Assembly: GCA_021286765.1 (NCBI GenBank)
Contig: JAJTBS010000001.1
Location: forward strand, 1,116,001 to 1,180,000
DNA length: 64,000 nt
Reading direction: 5' to 3'
DNA from: Holophagaceae bacterium
GTDB taxonomy: Bacteria; Acidobacteriota; Holophagae; Holophagales; Holophagaceae
Shown: piece after piece, positions 52,822 to 60,549 of the stretch
Layout: every line of letters begins with the position of its first letter
How positions within the stretch are numbered: position 1 is the first letter of the stretch
The notes under the pieces: generated by a model
What the model was told of the DNA's origin: nothing
The model's input: the letters and a program-made list of their open reading frames with translations, nothing else
The model's database searches: none
Position numbers and translations under genes: made by a program

Positions 52822-52896
52822 GCGGGCGTAGTTCAGTGGTAGAACGTCAGCTTCCCAAGCTGAATGTCGCCAGTTCAATCCTGGTCGCCCGCTCCA
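52822..52896 (+). tRNA. tRNA-Gly (anticodon CCC)
   Basis: A 75-nt cloverleaf with acceptor GCGGGCG/CGCCCGC, anticodon stem TCAGC/GCTGA with loop TTCCCAA (CCC at 52854-52856), T loop 'TTCAATC' and encoded CCA. It reads GGG. Confidence 0.95.
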
Positions 52897-52900
52897 ATGC

Positions 52901-52925
52901 AAGGGCCCCCCGCGGGGGGCCCTTT
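52901..52925 (+). terminator. tRNA-Gly terminator
   Basis: AAGGGCCCCCC-GC-GGGGGGCCCTT, 11-bp arms, TTT tail, 4 bp after the CCA end. Confidence 0.75.
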
Positions 52926-53085
52926 CGCTGATGCTCCGTGGCCTCTTCTGCAGCCACGCCGTTGGGGTTGCACCTGTTCCCAGGTCGCCACGGTAACATC
53001 AGCCCTTGCACTTCATTCTCATCAGATTGGGCGAACCCATCCCCACTCCGGACCATTCGCCCCATGTACCGTCAGGTGGCTCGTC

Positions 53086-53493
53086 ATGCGAAGTTCACAG
53101 CTAGGTGGTGCAGCCTGCTTGGCGGCCCTTCTCATGGCCTGCACGCCATTGGTGCGAACCCACTCAATCCCGCGTGGTCCAAGGATCTCGGCCGATTGCT
53201 TCAAGGTTGGAGGAAGCACCCTCGTCAGCCTCAGCATTCACCGCAAGGAAGGAGAACCCTCCTGGAAGATCGAATTCATCGGGGATTCCCCGGAGGGCCT
53301 CACCATGGAGGACCTCCCGAACCTCACCTTGGTCCAATGGAAAATGGATCTTCCTCGAACACAGGCCTCTTCAATCAAGCCGTATAAAATGAACCTTCAA
53401 AATGGCCACAGTTCCTGTGAAACGACGGTCTCCTTCAGGACCAACGCCCAGGAGTTCATTCGCACCCTGGTGATCTCAGCGCCACTGCATTAG
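53086..53493 (+). CDS. Putative small lipoprotein, unknown function
   Basis: A 135-residue predicted lipoprotein: signal peptide with lipobox 'LLMACTP' (Cys19). The mature part is beta-rich ('TLVSLSIHRKEGEPSWKIEF') with one further Cys pair candidate (Cys in 'SADCFKVGG' and 'HSSCETTV'). No family is recognised. Its codon use is less GC-biased than its neighbours and it starts an accessory-looking stretch after tRNA-Gly. The 189 bp before it (52897-53085) hold only the terminator. Confidence 0.6.
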   Translation: MRSSQLGGAACLAALLMACTPLVRTHSIPRGPRISADCFKVGGSTLVSLSIHRKEGEPSWKIEFIGDSPEGLTMEDLPNLTLVQWKMDLPRTQASSIKPYKMNLQNGHSSCETTVSFRTNAQEFIRTLVISAPLH

Positions 53494-53671
53494 CTTGACC
53501 CTCTCGCAGAGGCTGACCAACCGGCCCTGACCTCCCCATGGCCCGCACCGCCTTCTCCGCAATCTCGTCCACACGCTTTCCAGGCTTCCCTCAGGGCCTC
53601 TGCACAGTCAGGGGCTGACTGCATTCAATCGACACAACCCAGGAAATTCCGCGAGTCAAGGAGGGGTGGCG

Positions 53672-54022
53672 ATGTCCGCACGCGAGATCTCAAAGCTGTT
53701 GTTCACGACGGTCTATCCGTTGTACGTGCAGAAGGCTGAGCGCAAGAACCGCACGAGAGAGGAAGTCGACACGATCATCTGCTGGTTGACGGGCTACACG
53801 GGTGAACAGCTGGCCCGGCACACGGCCGTCAACATCGACTTCCAGACCTTCTTCGACCAGGCTCCGGCCATCCATCCAAACAGTTCCCTGATCAAGGGAG
53901 TCGTCTGCGGGGTCCGGGTTGAAGCGATCGAAGATCCCATCACCCAGAAAATCCGGTACCTCGACAAGCTGATCGATGAACTGGCCAAGGGCAAATCCAT
54001 GGACAAGATCTTGCGACAATAG
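53672..54022 (+). CDS. DUF2200-family protein
   Basis: A 116-residue protein with the DUF2200 core 'VYPLYVQKAERKNRTREEVD', 'ICWLTGYT' and 'PNSSLIKGVVCGVRVE'. Family function is unknown. The ATG at 53672 follows AGGAGGGG; an in-frame GTG two codons earlier is less likely. The 178 bp upstream (53494-53671) show no gene. Confidence 0.85.
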   Translation: MSAREISKLLFTTVYPLYVQKAERKNRTREEVDTIICWLTGYTGEQLARHTAVNIDFQTFFDQAPAIHPNSSLIKGVVCGVRVEAIEDPITQKIRYLDKLIDELAKGKSMDKILRQ

Positions 54023-54115
54023 CCATGGGCGTTTCTTTTGCCCAGCTCCCACCGTCGTCAGGTCCCAACCCGAGCACCCCACCTTTTTGCAACGATGTCG
54101 AAAGGGCTCCTGGCC

Positions 54116-54631
54116 ATGCGCATCCTTCTGGTCCTCATCCTCAGTCTGGTCTCCGGATCCACAGCGGGCCTGATGGGCGCCGATACGGTGGTGGTCGTGG
54201 TGCGGCACGCGGAGAAGGAGGCTGACGACCCGAAGGATCCGAACCTGAGCCTCACCGGGCAGGCCCGGGCCACCTCCCTGGCCAAGGTCCTGGCGGATTG
54301 TCCGCTGACCCGGGTCCTCGTTTCGGAATACAGACGCACCCTGCAGACCGCCGAGCCCACGCTGCGGGCGCACAATCTCCCCGTCACGACCATCCCGATC
54401 CGGCAGGATCGTGCCGAAGCCTATGCCCAGCGGCTCGCCAGCCTGATCAAGCGCGATCACCAGGGCGAGGTCATCCTGGTGGTCAGCCACTCCAACACGG
54501 TGCCCGCCTTCGTCCTTGCCCTGACGGGTGTGCAGGTCCCACCCATCGTGGATGCCTCCGAGTTCAACCGCCTGTACGCCATCACCCTGCCAGCCCAGGG
54601 CCGGCCCCGCCTCATCGCGGCCAGCTACTGA
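54116..54631 (+). CDS. Secreted histidine phosphatase (SixA/phosphoglycerate-mutase fold)
   Basis: A 171-residue protein with a signal peptide (MRILLVLILSLVSGSTAG). The catalytic 'VVRHAEK' His is followed by 'SLTGQARA', 'SEYRRTLQTAEPT' and the second His in 'VVSHSNTVPAF'. This is the histidine phosphatase superfamily, close to SixA-like enzymes, but predicted to be exported. The substrate is unknown. ATG 54116 is chosen because it begins the signal peptide; an ATG at 54095 is in frame. Confidence 0.85.
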   Translation: MRILLVLILSLVSGSTAGLMGADTVVVVVRHAEKEADDPKDPNLSLTGQARATSLAKVLADCPLTRVLVSEYRRTLQTAEPTLRAHNLPVTTIPIRQDRAEAYAQRLASLIKRDHQGEVILVVSHSNTVPAFVLALTGVQVPPIVDASEFNRLYAITLPAQGRPRLIAASY

Positions 54632-54668
54632 GGCCTCGCCCCGCTTCAGCCGAGGCCGGAGCCATCCC

Positions 54669-55157
54669 ATGCCCAGCCCCACCCTCCGCATCGACCCCGC
54701 CGTGACCAGTCAGGACCTCGCTGCCATCCGGGGGCTGTTCCTGGATTACCAGGCGGGCCTGGGCATCGACCTCGGATTCCAGTCCTTCGACGAGGAGATC
54801 CGCCGCCTCCCCGGCGACTACGCGCCACCCACGGGACGGCTGCTCCTCGCAACATGGGGTGGACGGCCCGTGGGCTGCATCGCGCTCAGGGGCATCAGCC
54901 CCACCCGGGGGGAGATGAAGCGCCTCTTCATCCAGCCACAGGACCGGGGGCTCGGAGTGGGGAAACGGCTGATCGCCCGGCTCCTCCAGGAGGCCCGCGC
55001 GGCGGGTTACGAAGAACTCGTCCTGGACACCCTGCCCGGCATGACGGAGGCCCAGGGCCTGTACCTGGCCTTTGGGTTTCGCGACATCCCGCCCTACCGG
55101 CACAATCCGATTCCGGGCTCCCGCTTCCTGGGGCTGGCCCTGGATTCGAAGCTATGA
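54669..55157 (+). CDS. GNAT-family N-acetyltransferase
   Basis: A 162-residue GNAT: 'IRGLFLDYQAGLGIDLGFQSFDEE' N-terminal region in part, then 'MKRLFIQPQDRGLGVGKRLIARLL' (acetyl-CoA loop Q/R-x2-G-x-G/K), 'VLDTLPGMTEAQGLYLAFGF'. The D-T-L-P-x-M motif resembles a widespread subgroup with uncharacterised small-molecule substrates. It lies 37 bp after the histidine phosphatase gene. Confidence 0.85.
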   Translation: MPSPTLRIDPAVTSQDLAAIRGLFLDYQAGLGIDLGFQSFDEEIRRLPGDYAPPTGRLLLATWGGRPVGCIALRGISPTRGEMKRLFIQPQDRGLGVGKRLIARLLQEARAAGYEELVLDTLPGMTEAQGLYLAFGFRDIPPYRHNPIPGSRFLGLALDSKL

Positions 55158-55364
55158 AGGCCGTCCTGCCCTTGACCTCGGGACCGGCCTCCGATGCTCA
55201 GGTTTCAGGCCGGCGGACGGGAAAGATGCGCGGCGATTCATCGAAAGGATGCTGAAGCGGTGGGGCGATGCCACCTGGCCGCCAGGCAAAGGCACCCATC
55301 CATCACCCCCATTCCCTCAACTCACCCGTCAACTCACCGGCCCGTGGAGACCCCAGGAGGCGCC

Positions 55365-55769
55365 ATGACCCCACCGAATCCCTCCCAATCCGGCCCAGGC
55401 ACGGCCGCCGTCGAGGCCTTCCTGGCTGGCCTGAACCCCACCACCCGCTCCGAAGTCGAGGCGCTCAGGAGGATCATCCTGGGCGTGGATCCCGCCATTG
55501 CCGAAGGCATCAAATGGAAGGTGCCCAGTTTCTGCACCACCGAATACTTCGCCACCCTGCACCTGCGCATGAAGGCCGGCATCGGCCTGATCTTCCACTT
55601 GGGGGCCAAGGTGAGGGACATCTCCGTCCTCCCCGTGGAGGACCCGGAGGGTCTGCTGCAGTGGCTGGCCAAGGATCGGGCCATGGTCGCCTTCAAGGAC
55701 ACGGATGAGATCCTGGCCCGCGGGCCGGCCTTGGAGTCCCTGATCCGGCAGTGGATACAGTTCATTTGA
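55365..55769 (+). CDS. DUF1801-family protein
   Basis: A 134-residue YdhG-like protein: 'LRRIILGVDPAIAEGIKWKVPSF' (core motif, in part), 'TLHLRMKAGIGLIFHLGAK' and a helical C terminus. The family is related in fold to iron-chaperone frataxin-like YdhG proteins; function is not established. CAGGAGG site 5 nt before the ATG. The 207 bp upstream (55158-55364) show no gene. Confidence 0.82.
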   Translation: MTPPNPSQSGPGTAAVEAFLAGLNPTTRSEVEALRRIILGVDPAIAEGIKWKVPSFCTTEYFATLHLRMKAGIGLIFHLGAKVRDISVLPVEDPEGLLQWLAKDRAMVAFKDTDEILARGPALESLIRQWIQFI

Positions 55770-55850
55770 GGCGTCGGTCAGAAGAAATGGATGTCCGGAC
55801 ATCACTGGCATCCTCTGCGAGGTTTTTGGGGACGGGTGAACCTCCTTTTC

Positions 55851-55858
55851 GCTAGGCT
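55851..55858 (+). promoter_or_regulatory. GCTANNCT -10 motif before the DUF5675 gene
   Basis: GCTAGGCT lies 48 bp before the DUF5675 ATG. -35 not clear. Confidence 0.35.
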
Positions 55859-55906
55859 GTCCACCAGTCCCAGTCCAGACATCCAGCTCAGCCCGCGAGG
55901 TGATCC

Positions 55907-56332
55907 ATGGAACTCCGTCTGCAGCGCAACCCCTCCAGCGCCCGCGCCACCACCGGAACACTCACAGTGGACGGCCAGTTCGAGTGCTACACCCTGGAGG
56001 ATGTGGTCCGCGACCTGGGGCCCCGGGGCGAGGGTAAGGTGCAGGACGAAACGGCCATCCCGCCCGGAACCTACAAGGTGATCATCAACATGAGCCCGCG
56101 CCTGGGCAAGCCCATGATGCGCCTGCTGGAGGTGCCCTTTTTCGACGGCATCCTCATCCACAGCGGGAACACCGAGGCCCACACCAAGGGGTGCATCCTC
56201 GTGGGAGGCAAGCTGGCCGGAGACACCATCGCCGGTGGTACGTCCACCGCGGCCCTGGCTGCCCTGAAAGCGAAGGTGCAGGCCGCCCTGGACCGCAACG
56301 AGCCCGTGCGGATCACCATCCTGCCGGCCTGA
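55907..56332 (+). CDS. DUF5675-family protein
   Basis: A 141-residue protein: '[17 protein letters not shown]', '[10 protein letters not shown]', '[28 protein letters not shown]' (in part). The 'IHSGN...TKGCI' run resembles L,D-transpeptidase-like H-x-G/S-C motifs, so a peptidoglycan-related or phage-lysis origin has been suggested for the fold; activity is unproven. No signal peptide. It ends 15 bp before the convergent 371-residue unknown gene. Confidence 0.82.
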   Translation: MELRLQRNPSSARATTGTLTVDGQFECYTLEDVVRDLGPRGEGKVQDETAIPPGTYKVIINMSPRLGKPMMRLLEVPFFDGILIHSGNTEAHTKGCILVGGKLAGDTIAGGTSTAALAALKAKVQAALDRNEPVRITILPA

Positions 56333-56347
56333 GGCCGCCTCAGCGCG

Positions 56348-57463
56348 TCAGGAGGTCTGCTTGCCCTGGGCCTTCATGTCCACCAGGCGCTTGGCCTCGC
56401 GTCGCAGCAGTTCGGCTACGTTGCGGTCCTTCATCAACAGCTTCATGTCGCTCTCGTAGAGGCGCTTGAAGTGGGTCATGGCCACGGGCAGTGGCGTCCG
56501 GGGGTTCATGACCAGGGACTTGGTGATGGGGTACTTCTTCATCCACTCGCGGCTGTTGGAGATGATGCGGAGAACCTCCTCATTCACCGTGCGCATGTTG
56601 GCGATGTAGGCCACCTCGCCCTCCGTGATGCGGCCGTTGCGGATGACGTTCACCTGGATCAGGCGGTTGGCCTCGCGGATGAGGAAGGTGCGCTCCTCCT
56701 TGCCGCCCTTGATGGCCAGCATGATCTTCTGGTTGGTGCTGAGCTTCATCATGCGCTGGGTGAGGGTGAGGGTGATCTCGTTGCCCTCGTCGTCCAGGAT
56801 GGGCTTCTGGGCCAGCAGGCGCCGCTCGGCGGCCACCTCCTCCGTCTCGACCTCGGCCTCGGCCTCCTCCTTGGACTTCTCCTTGGGCAGGGGCAGTTCG
56901 GACCAGGCGCGATCCAGGTGGCCGGCTTCGACCTCGTCGATGATCTCCAGTCGCTGCCGCTTCACCTCTTCGGGAATGAGGCGCAGGACGTCGAAGCGGA
57001 ACTCGTTGACGCGGCGCTTGATGACGTATTCGCCCTCGGGGTGCTCCTCCAGCAGGTCCAGGATCCGGTGCCGCTCCATCCAGAGCACCTGGTTGTTCAG
57101 CACGATCTCCAGCACCGAGCCAGGCAGGCTGGGGACCGAGGCCTCCACGATGGCTGCGGTGAGCGACGGGTTCAGGAGGGTGGTCTCCAGCAGGGCGGGT
57201 TCCTTGCGGTGGCAGAGCACCAGCTGCAGGGGGGCGGGCGGATCCACCGGGTCCCCCATCACGCCCGTCAGGAGGGACTCCGGCATGGTCGCGAAGAAGT
57301 CCAGGCCCCGCTGGGTGTAGGGGGTCTCCGTCAGACAGGCATGGGCCAGGGCCTGCAGCAGGTCCAGGGTGGGCACGGGCAGGCTGCCCCCCACCAGCGC
57401 CATGGCCATGGGTTCGGGCAGACCGCCCTGGAGGAACCGTTCAACAATGGGATGCATGCTCAT
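56348..57463 (-). CDS. Unrecognised 371-residue cytoplasmic protein
   Basis: Last gene of a coupled cluster. No signal peptide or membrane segment. The N-terminal ~180 residues are Leu-rich helices with 'PYTQRGLDFFATMPESLL' and 'LLNPSLTAAIVEASV', which look like a repeat-type scaffold. An acidic linker (~190-215) follows, and a C-terminal domain (~220-371) containing 'LTQRMMKLSTNQKIMLAIKGGKEERTFL' in part and 'FKRLYESDMKLLMKDRNVAELLRREA' in part. I do not recognise the family. Its ATG overlaps the RodZ-like stop by 4 bp. Confidence 0.75.
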   Translation of the reverse strand: MSMHPIVERFLQGGLPEPMAMALVGGSLPVPTLDLLQALAHACLTETPYTQRGLDFFATMPESLLTGVMGDPVDPPAPLQLVLCHRKEPALLETTLLNPSLTAAIVEASVPSLPGSVLEIVLNNQVLWMERHRILDLLEEHPEGEYVIKRRVNEFRFDVLRLIPEEVKRQRLEIIDEVEAGHLDRAWSELPLPKEKSKEEAEAEVETEEVAAERRLLAQKPILDDEGNEITLTLTQRMMKLSTNQKIMLAIKGGKEERTFLIREANRLIQVNVIRNGRITEGEVAYIANMRTVNEEVLRIISNSREWMKKYPITKSLVMNPRTPLPVAMTHFKRLYESDMKLLMKDRNVAELLRREAKRLVDMKAQGKQTS

Positions 57464-58272
57464 GGCCGGGTGACTTCCTCATCTTCATCGGGAGCGACGG
57501 GTTCGTTCGGGAGTTCAGGTTGGGCCGGACGCAGCCAGCGGCCCTCGCCGTCGAAGGCTCCGCTCCAGCTCTCCCCGACGCTCTGGCCATGGGGAATGCG
57601 ACGACCGGCCACCTCGACGGTCACGACACCGGCGTTCTCGAGGCGGATGGTGAAGGCCCCCTTCACCCGCAGCCGCCAAGCCTCGGAAACCCGCAGGGTG
57701 CGCACCATGGCCCCCCCCCCCTCCGGGGTCTGGGGCTCGATGCGGATGTCGGCCGTGTCCAGGGCCCGCAGGCTCACCAGCAGGCCCTGCTCGTTCACGG
57801 GCGCCTCGGGCAGGAGCTCGCCGAGCACGGGATAGGGTGAGGCGGTGGGCGCCGGGGGCGGCGGCAGGGAGGGCTTGCTGAGCGCGATGAGGTAGCTGGG
57901 CGGGGGTTTGTGGCCGAGGCTGGGCCCGGGCACCACCAGCCACAGGACGACGATGGCCGAGGCCCCGGTGAGCACGCCCATGACGATGCGCTCGAGGCGC
58001 TCGCGCCGGGGATCCGGCGGTTCCAGTTCCTGGACGCCAGGCACGATCTGGAAGGCCCCCGTGTGGAACTCCAGGTCCACACCCAGACGCTCCGCCAGCT
58101 GCCGGGCCAAGGGCCGGGGCCGGCCGGGCGGCAGCGCCACCCAGTCGTCGGCCTCGATGGCCTCCAGGTGGCGCACCGGCAGTTTGAGTTCCTTGGCCAG
58201 GGCCTCCAGGCTCAGGTCGCGGGCCTCTCGGGCCCGGCGGATGAGCTGGCCGACGGACTCGTCCTCCCGCAT
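57460..58272 (-). CDS. RodZ-like helix-turn-helix membrane protein
   Basis: A 270-residue protein: an N-terminal HTH_25/XRE-like domain (~5-70, 'GQLIRRAREARDLSLEALAKELKLPVRHL' in part), one TM helix (~98-118), a Pro-rich linker and a C-terminal beta domain (~160-245, 'LLVSLRALDTADIRIEP', 'VSEAWRLRVKGAFTIRLENAGVV' in part) matching the RodZ DUF4115 plan. RodZ links MreB to the wall machinery; in this cluster it may serve another anchoring role. The ATG at 58272 overlaps the moxR stop by one base; a GTG at 58281 is possible. Confidence 0.82.
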   Translation of the reverse strand: MREDESVGQLIRRAREARDLSLEALAKELKLPVRHLEAIEADDWVALPPGRPRPLARQLAERLGVDLEFHTGAFQIVPGVQELEPPDPRRERLERIVMGVLTGASAIVVLWLVVPGPSLGHKPPPSYLIALSKPSLPPPPAPTASPYPVLGELLPEAPVNEQGLLVSLRALDTADIRIEPQTPEGGGAMVRTLRVSEAWRLRVKGAFTIRLENAGVVTVEVAGRRIPHGQSVGESWSGAFDGEGRWLRPAQPELPNEPVAPDEDEEVTRP

Positions 58273-59240
58273 CAGGACCACCCCACGGGCAGTTCCTTGA
58301 GCAGGCGGGTCAGCTGTTCGCGGCGGTCGCCGCGGTTGAGGCGGCGGTCATCGAGGCTGCCCCGATGGGCCATGGTGTCGGTGAGGGTGCGCTGCAGGTC
58401 ATCCGGCGTGATGAAGTCGCGGCTCTCCAGCCAGGCCTCGGCCTGGGCCAGGCCCAGCCAGTGCTTGGCGGCGCGCGTGGAGCAGAAGCCGCCCCCGGCC
58501 CGGATGCGCTCCACCATGCGCTCCACGTAGTCCAGGACGGCCTCGGCGACCTTCACGGCCCGCACCGCGGCGCGGGCCTGGCGCCAGCCCTCCAGATCGA
58601 GCACGGGGGAAAGGGAGTCCAGCCGCTCCGCCCCAGCCTCACCGGTGAGGATGCGGCGCTCCGCCGCACGATCGGGGTAGCCCAGGTGGATGGTGCAGGA
58701 GAACCGGTCCAGCTGGCTTTCCGGCAGGGGGAAGGTGCCCGCGTGGTCGAGCGGATTCTGGGTGGCGATGACGAAGAAGGGCTCGGGCAGCTTGTGCGTA
58801 CTGCGGTCCAGCGTGACCTGGCCTTCCACCATGGCCTCAAGCATGGCGCTCTGGGTCTTGGGGCCGATCCGGTTCAGCTCGTCCAGCAGCAGCACGTGGC
58901 AGAACACGGGCCCGGGTTGGAAGCGGAAGGCCTGTTCCTTGGCGTCCCAGAGGTGCACGCCCAGCAGGTCCGAAGGCAGCAGGTCGTTGGTGCCCTGCAC
59001 GCGCTGGAAGCCGCCGCCGAGGATGCGGGAGAGGCCCTTGGCCAGGGTGGTCTTGCCCACGCCGGGGAGGTCTTCCAGCAACACATGGCCACCTGCCAGC
59101 ATGGCCGCGAAGGCCCGGCGCACCTGGGCCTCCTTGCCCACCACCACGGCCTGCAGGGCCGCCAGACCCGCGCGCGCCGCCGGACGGATCCCCTCCGCGC
59201 TGCGGACCGGGGGGATGAGGATGGGCGGGGCTTGGGTCAT
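58272..59240 (-). CDS. MoxR-family AAA+ ATPase
   Basis: A 322-residue MoxR ATPase: Walker A 'LLEDLPGVGKTTLAKGL', 'GVHLWDAKEQAFRFQPGPVF' (family 'PGPVF'), Walker B 'VLLLDELNR', sensor 'ATQNPLDHAGTFPLPESQLDRF' in part, and the C-terminal lid with 'FITPDDLQ'. MoxR proteins act as chaperones, usually with von Willebrand-A or DUF58 partners. None is encoded here. The ATG overlaps the upstream regulator's stop by 4 bp. Confidence 0.92.
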   Translation of the reverse strand: MTQAPPILIPPVRSAEGIRPAARAGLAALQAVVVGKEAQVRRAFAAMLAGGHVLLEDLPGVGKTTLAKGLSRILGGGFQRVQGTNDLLPSDLLGVHLWDAKEQAFRFQPGPVFCHVLLLDELNRIGPKTQSAMLEAMVEGQVTLDRSTHKLPEPFFVIATQNPLDHAGTFPLPESQLDRFSCTIHLGYPDRAAERRILTGEAGAERLDSLSPVLDLEGWRQARAAVRAVKVAEAVLDYVERMVERIRAGGGFCSTRAAKHWLGLAQAEAWLESRDFITPDDLQRTLTDTMAHRGSLDDRRLNRGDRREQLTRLLKELPVGWS

Positions 59241-60523
59241 GGGGCCTTCCGGGACGGTGTGCCTTCGCCAAGGTTCGGACACGCGGCGGTGGAGCCTCCA
59301 TCTTCCAGAGGAATGGCGTGCTCCCGCAAGCGCTGGGCCAGGGTCCGCACCGTCAGGCCCAGGGCCCCGGCCGCCCGGGGGAGATCTCCCCCGGCCACGC
59401 CCATGGCCCGTAGCAGGAGCTGGGCCTCCGCCGCGTGGGCCACGGCCTTGAGCATGGCCTCGAGCCCGGCAGGCTCCGGCCAGGCGAGGCAGAGGGGGGC
59501 TTCCAGACCGAGGCCCAGGTCCGGAAAAGCCCGGATGGCCCGGCCTTCGTAGAACAGGAGGGTCCGGCCCACCAGCACCTCCAGCTCGCGGACGTTGCCC
59601 GGCCAGGAGTGCTCCAGCAGCTGGCGCTCGGCGCTGCGCTCCAGCCAGGGCGTGGGGCGCCCCTCCAGGCGGGCGGCCTGATCCAGCAGCAGGCGGGTGA
59701 GGGCCAGCAGGTCCTCGCGGCGCTCGGCCAGGGCCGGCACCCGCAGCTCCAGCGCGCCCAGGCGTTCGGCGATCTCTGGCGCCAACAATCCCCCGGCGTC
59801 GACGCTGCCCAGCCAGTCGAGGCGGCGTCCCGACTCGCTGTCCATGGCCCTGGCCAGGGGCCCGGCGGCGGTCGGAGCGAGGTGTTCGAGTCCGCCCAGG
59901 AAGAGGGTGCCGCCCTCCAGCAGCTGCAGGGACCGGGGATCCGGCCCTTCGGGACCCAGGGTGGCTGCGGGCAGGCTCAGGTAAGGCCCGGCGGGATGGC
60001 GCAGGGTGTGGAGGCGGCGGGCGCTGCGCTCGCGCCCGGCTCCACGGGGCCCCCGGAAGACCACCGGCAGTCGGGTGGCGGCGGCCTGGCGCAGCGCCGC
60101 ATCCAGGACCTGCATGGCGGGGCTGTTCGCGATCCAGGGCTCGGCCGGATCCGGCGGGGGCGCGCCCACCAGGGCCCGCAGGCGGTCCAGCAGGGCCAGG
60201 AAGGCATCCAGGTCGAAGGGCTTGGGCAGGAAGTCGTCAGCCCCGAGCCGCATGGCCTCGACGATGTCCTTCGGTTCACCGAAGGCCGACATGAGCACCA
60301 CGCGCAGGGAGGGATGCAGGCGGCGGGCCCGGCGGATCAATTCGAGACCACTCATGCCCGGCAGCCTCAGATCCGTGACCAGCACCTGGAAGGGTCGCGC
60401 CTCCAGAGCCCGCAAGGCCGCCTGGGGATCTGCCACGGCCTCGACCTTCCAGAGGGATCCCGCCAGGGCCTGGCTCAGCAGGCGCCGGAAGCTGTCCTTG
60501 TCCTCGACCAGCAAGAGGTCCAT
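59237..60523 (-). CDS. Response regulator with degenerate NtrC-like AAA domain
   Basis: A 428-residue protein: receiver domain (~1-118) with phospho-acceptor Asp51 ('LVTDLRLPG') and Lys in 'FLPKPFD'; then an NtrC-like region and a Fis-type HTH ('AAGALGLTVRTLAQRLREH'). The AAA+ part is broken: the Walker A Lys is Arg164 ('GPRGAGRE'), the GAFTGA loop is absent, and Walker B reads 'GGTLFLGGLEH' without acidic residues, though 'WPGNVRELEVL' remains. It probably binds DNA or partners without ATP hydrolysis or sigma54 remodelling. It starts 26 bp downstream of the aroDE gene. Confidence 0.85.
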   Translation of the reverse strand: MDLLLVEDKDSFRRLLSQALAGSLWKVEAVADPQAALRALEARPFQVLVTDLRLPGMSGLELIRRARRLHPSLRVVLMSAFGEPKDIVEAMRLGADDFLPKPFDLDAFLALLDRLRALVGAPPPDPAEPWIANSPAMQVLDAALRQAAATRLPVVFRGPRGAGRERSARRLHTLRHPAGPYLSLPAATLGPEGPDPRSLQLLEGGTLFLGGLEHLAPTAAGPLARAMDSESGRRLDWLGSVDAGGLLAPEIAERLGALELRVPALAERREDLLALTRLLLDQAARLEGRPTPWLERSAERQLLEHSWPGNVRELEVLVGRTLLFYEGRAIRAFPDLGLGLEAPLCLAWPEPAGLEAMLKAVAHAAEAQLLLRAMGVAGGDLPRAAGALGLTVRTLAQRLREHAIPLEDGGSTAACPNLGEGTPSRKAP

Positions 60524-60549
60524 GGGAAGACGCTAGCACCGAACCGGGG

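Noticed and set aside
52822..56332. Prophage or integrative element at tRNA-Gly
   Set aside because: No integrase, structural phage gene or duplicated tRNA end was found.
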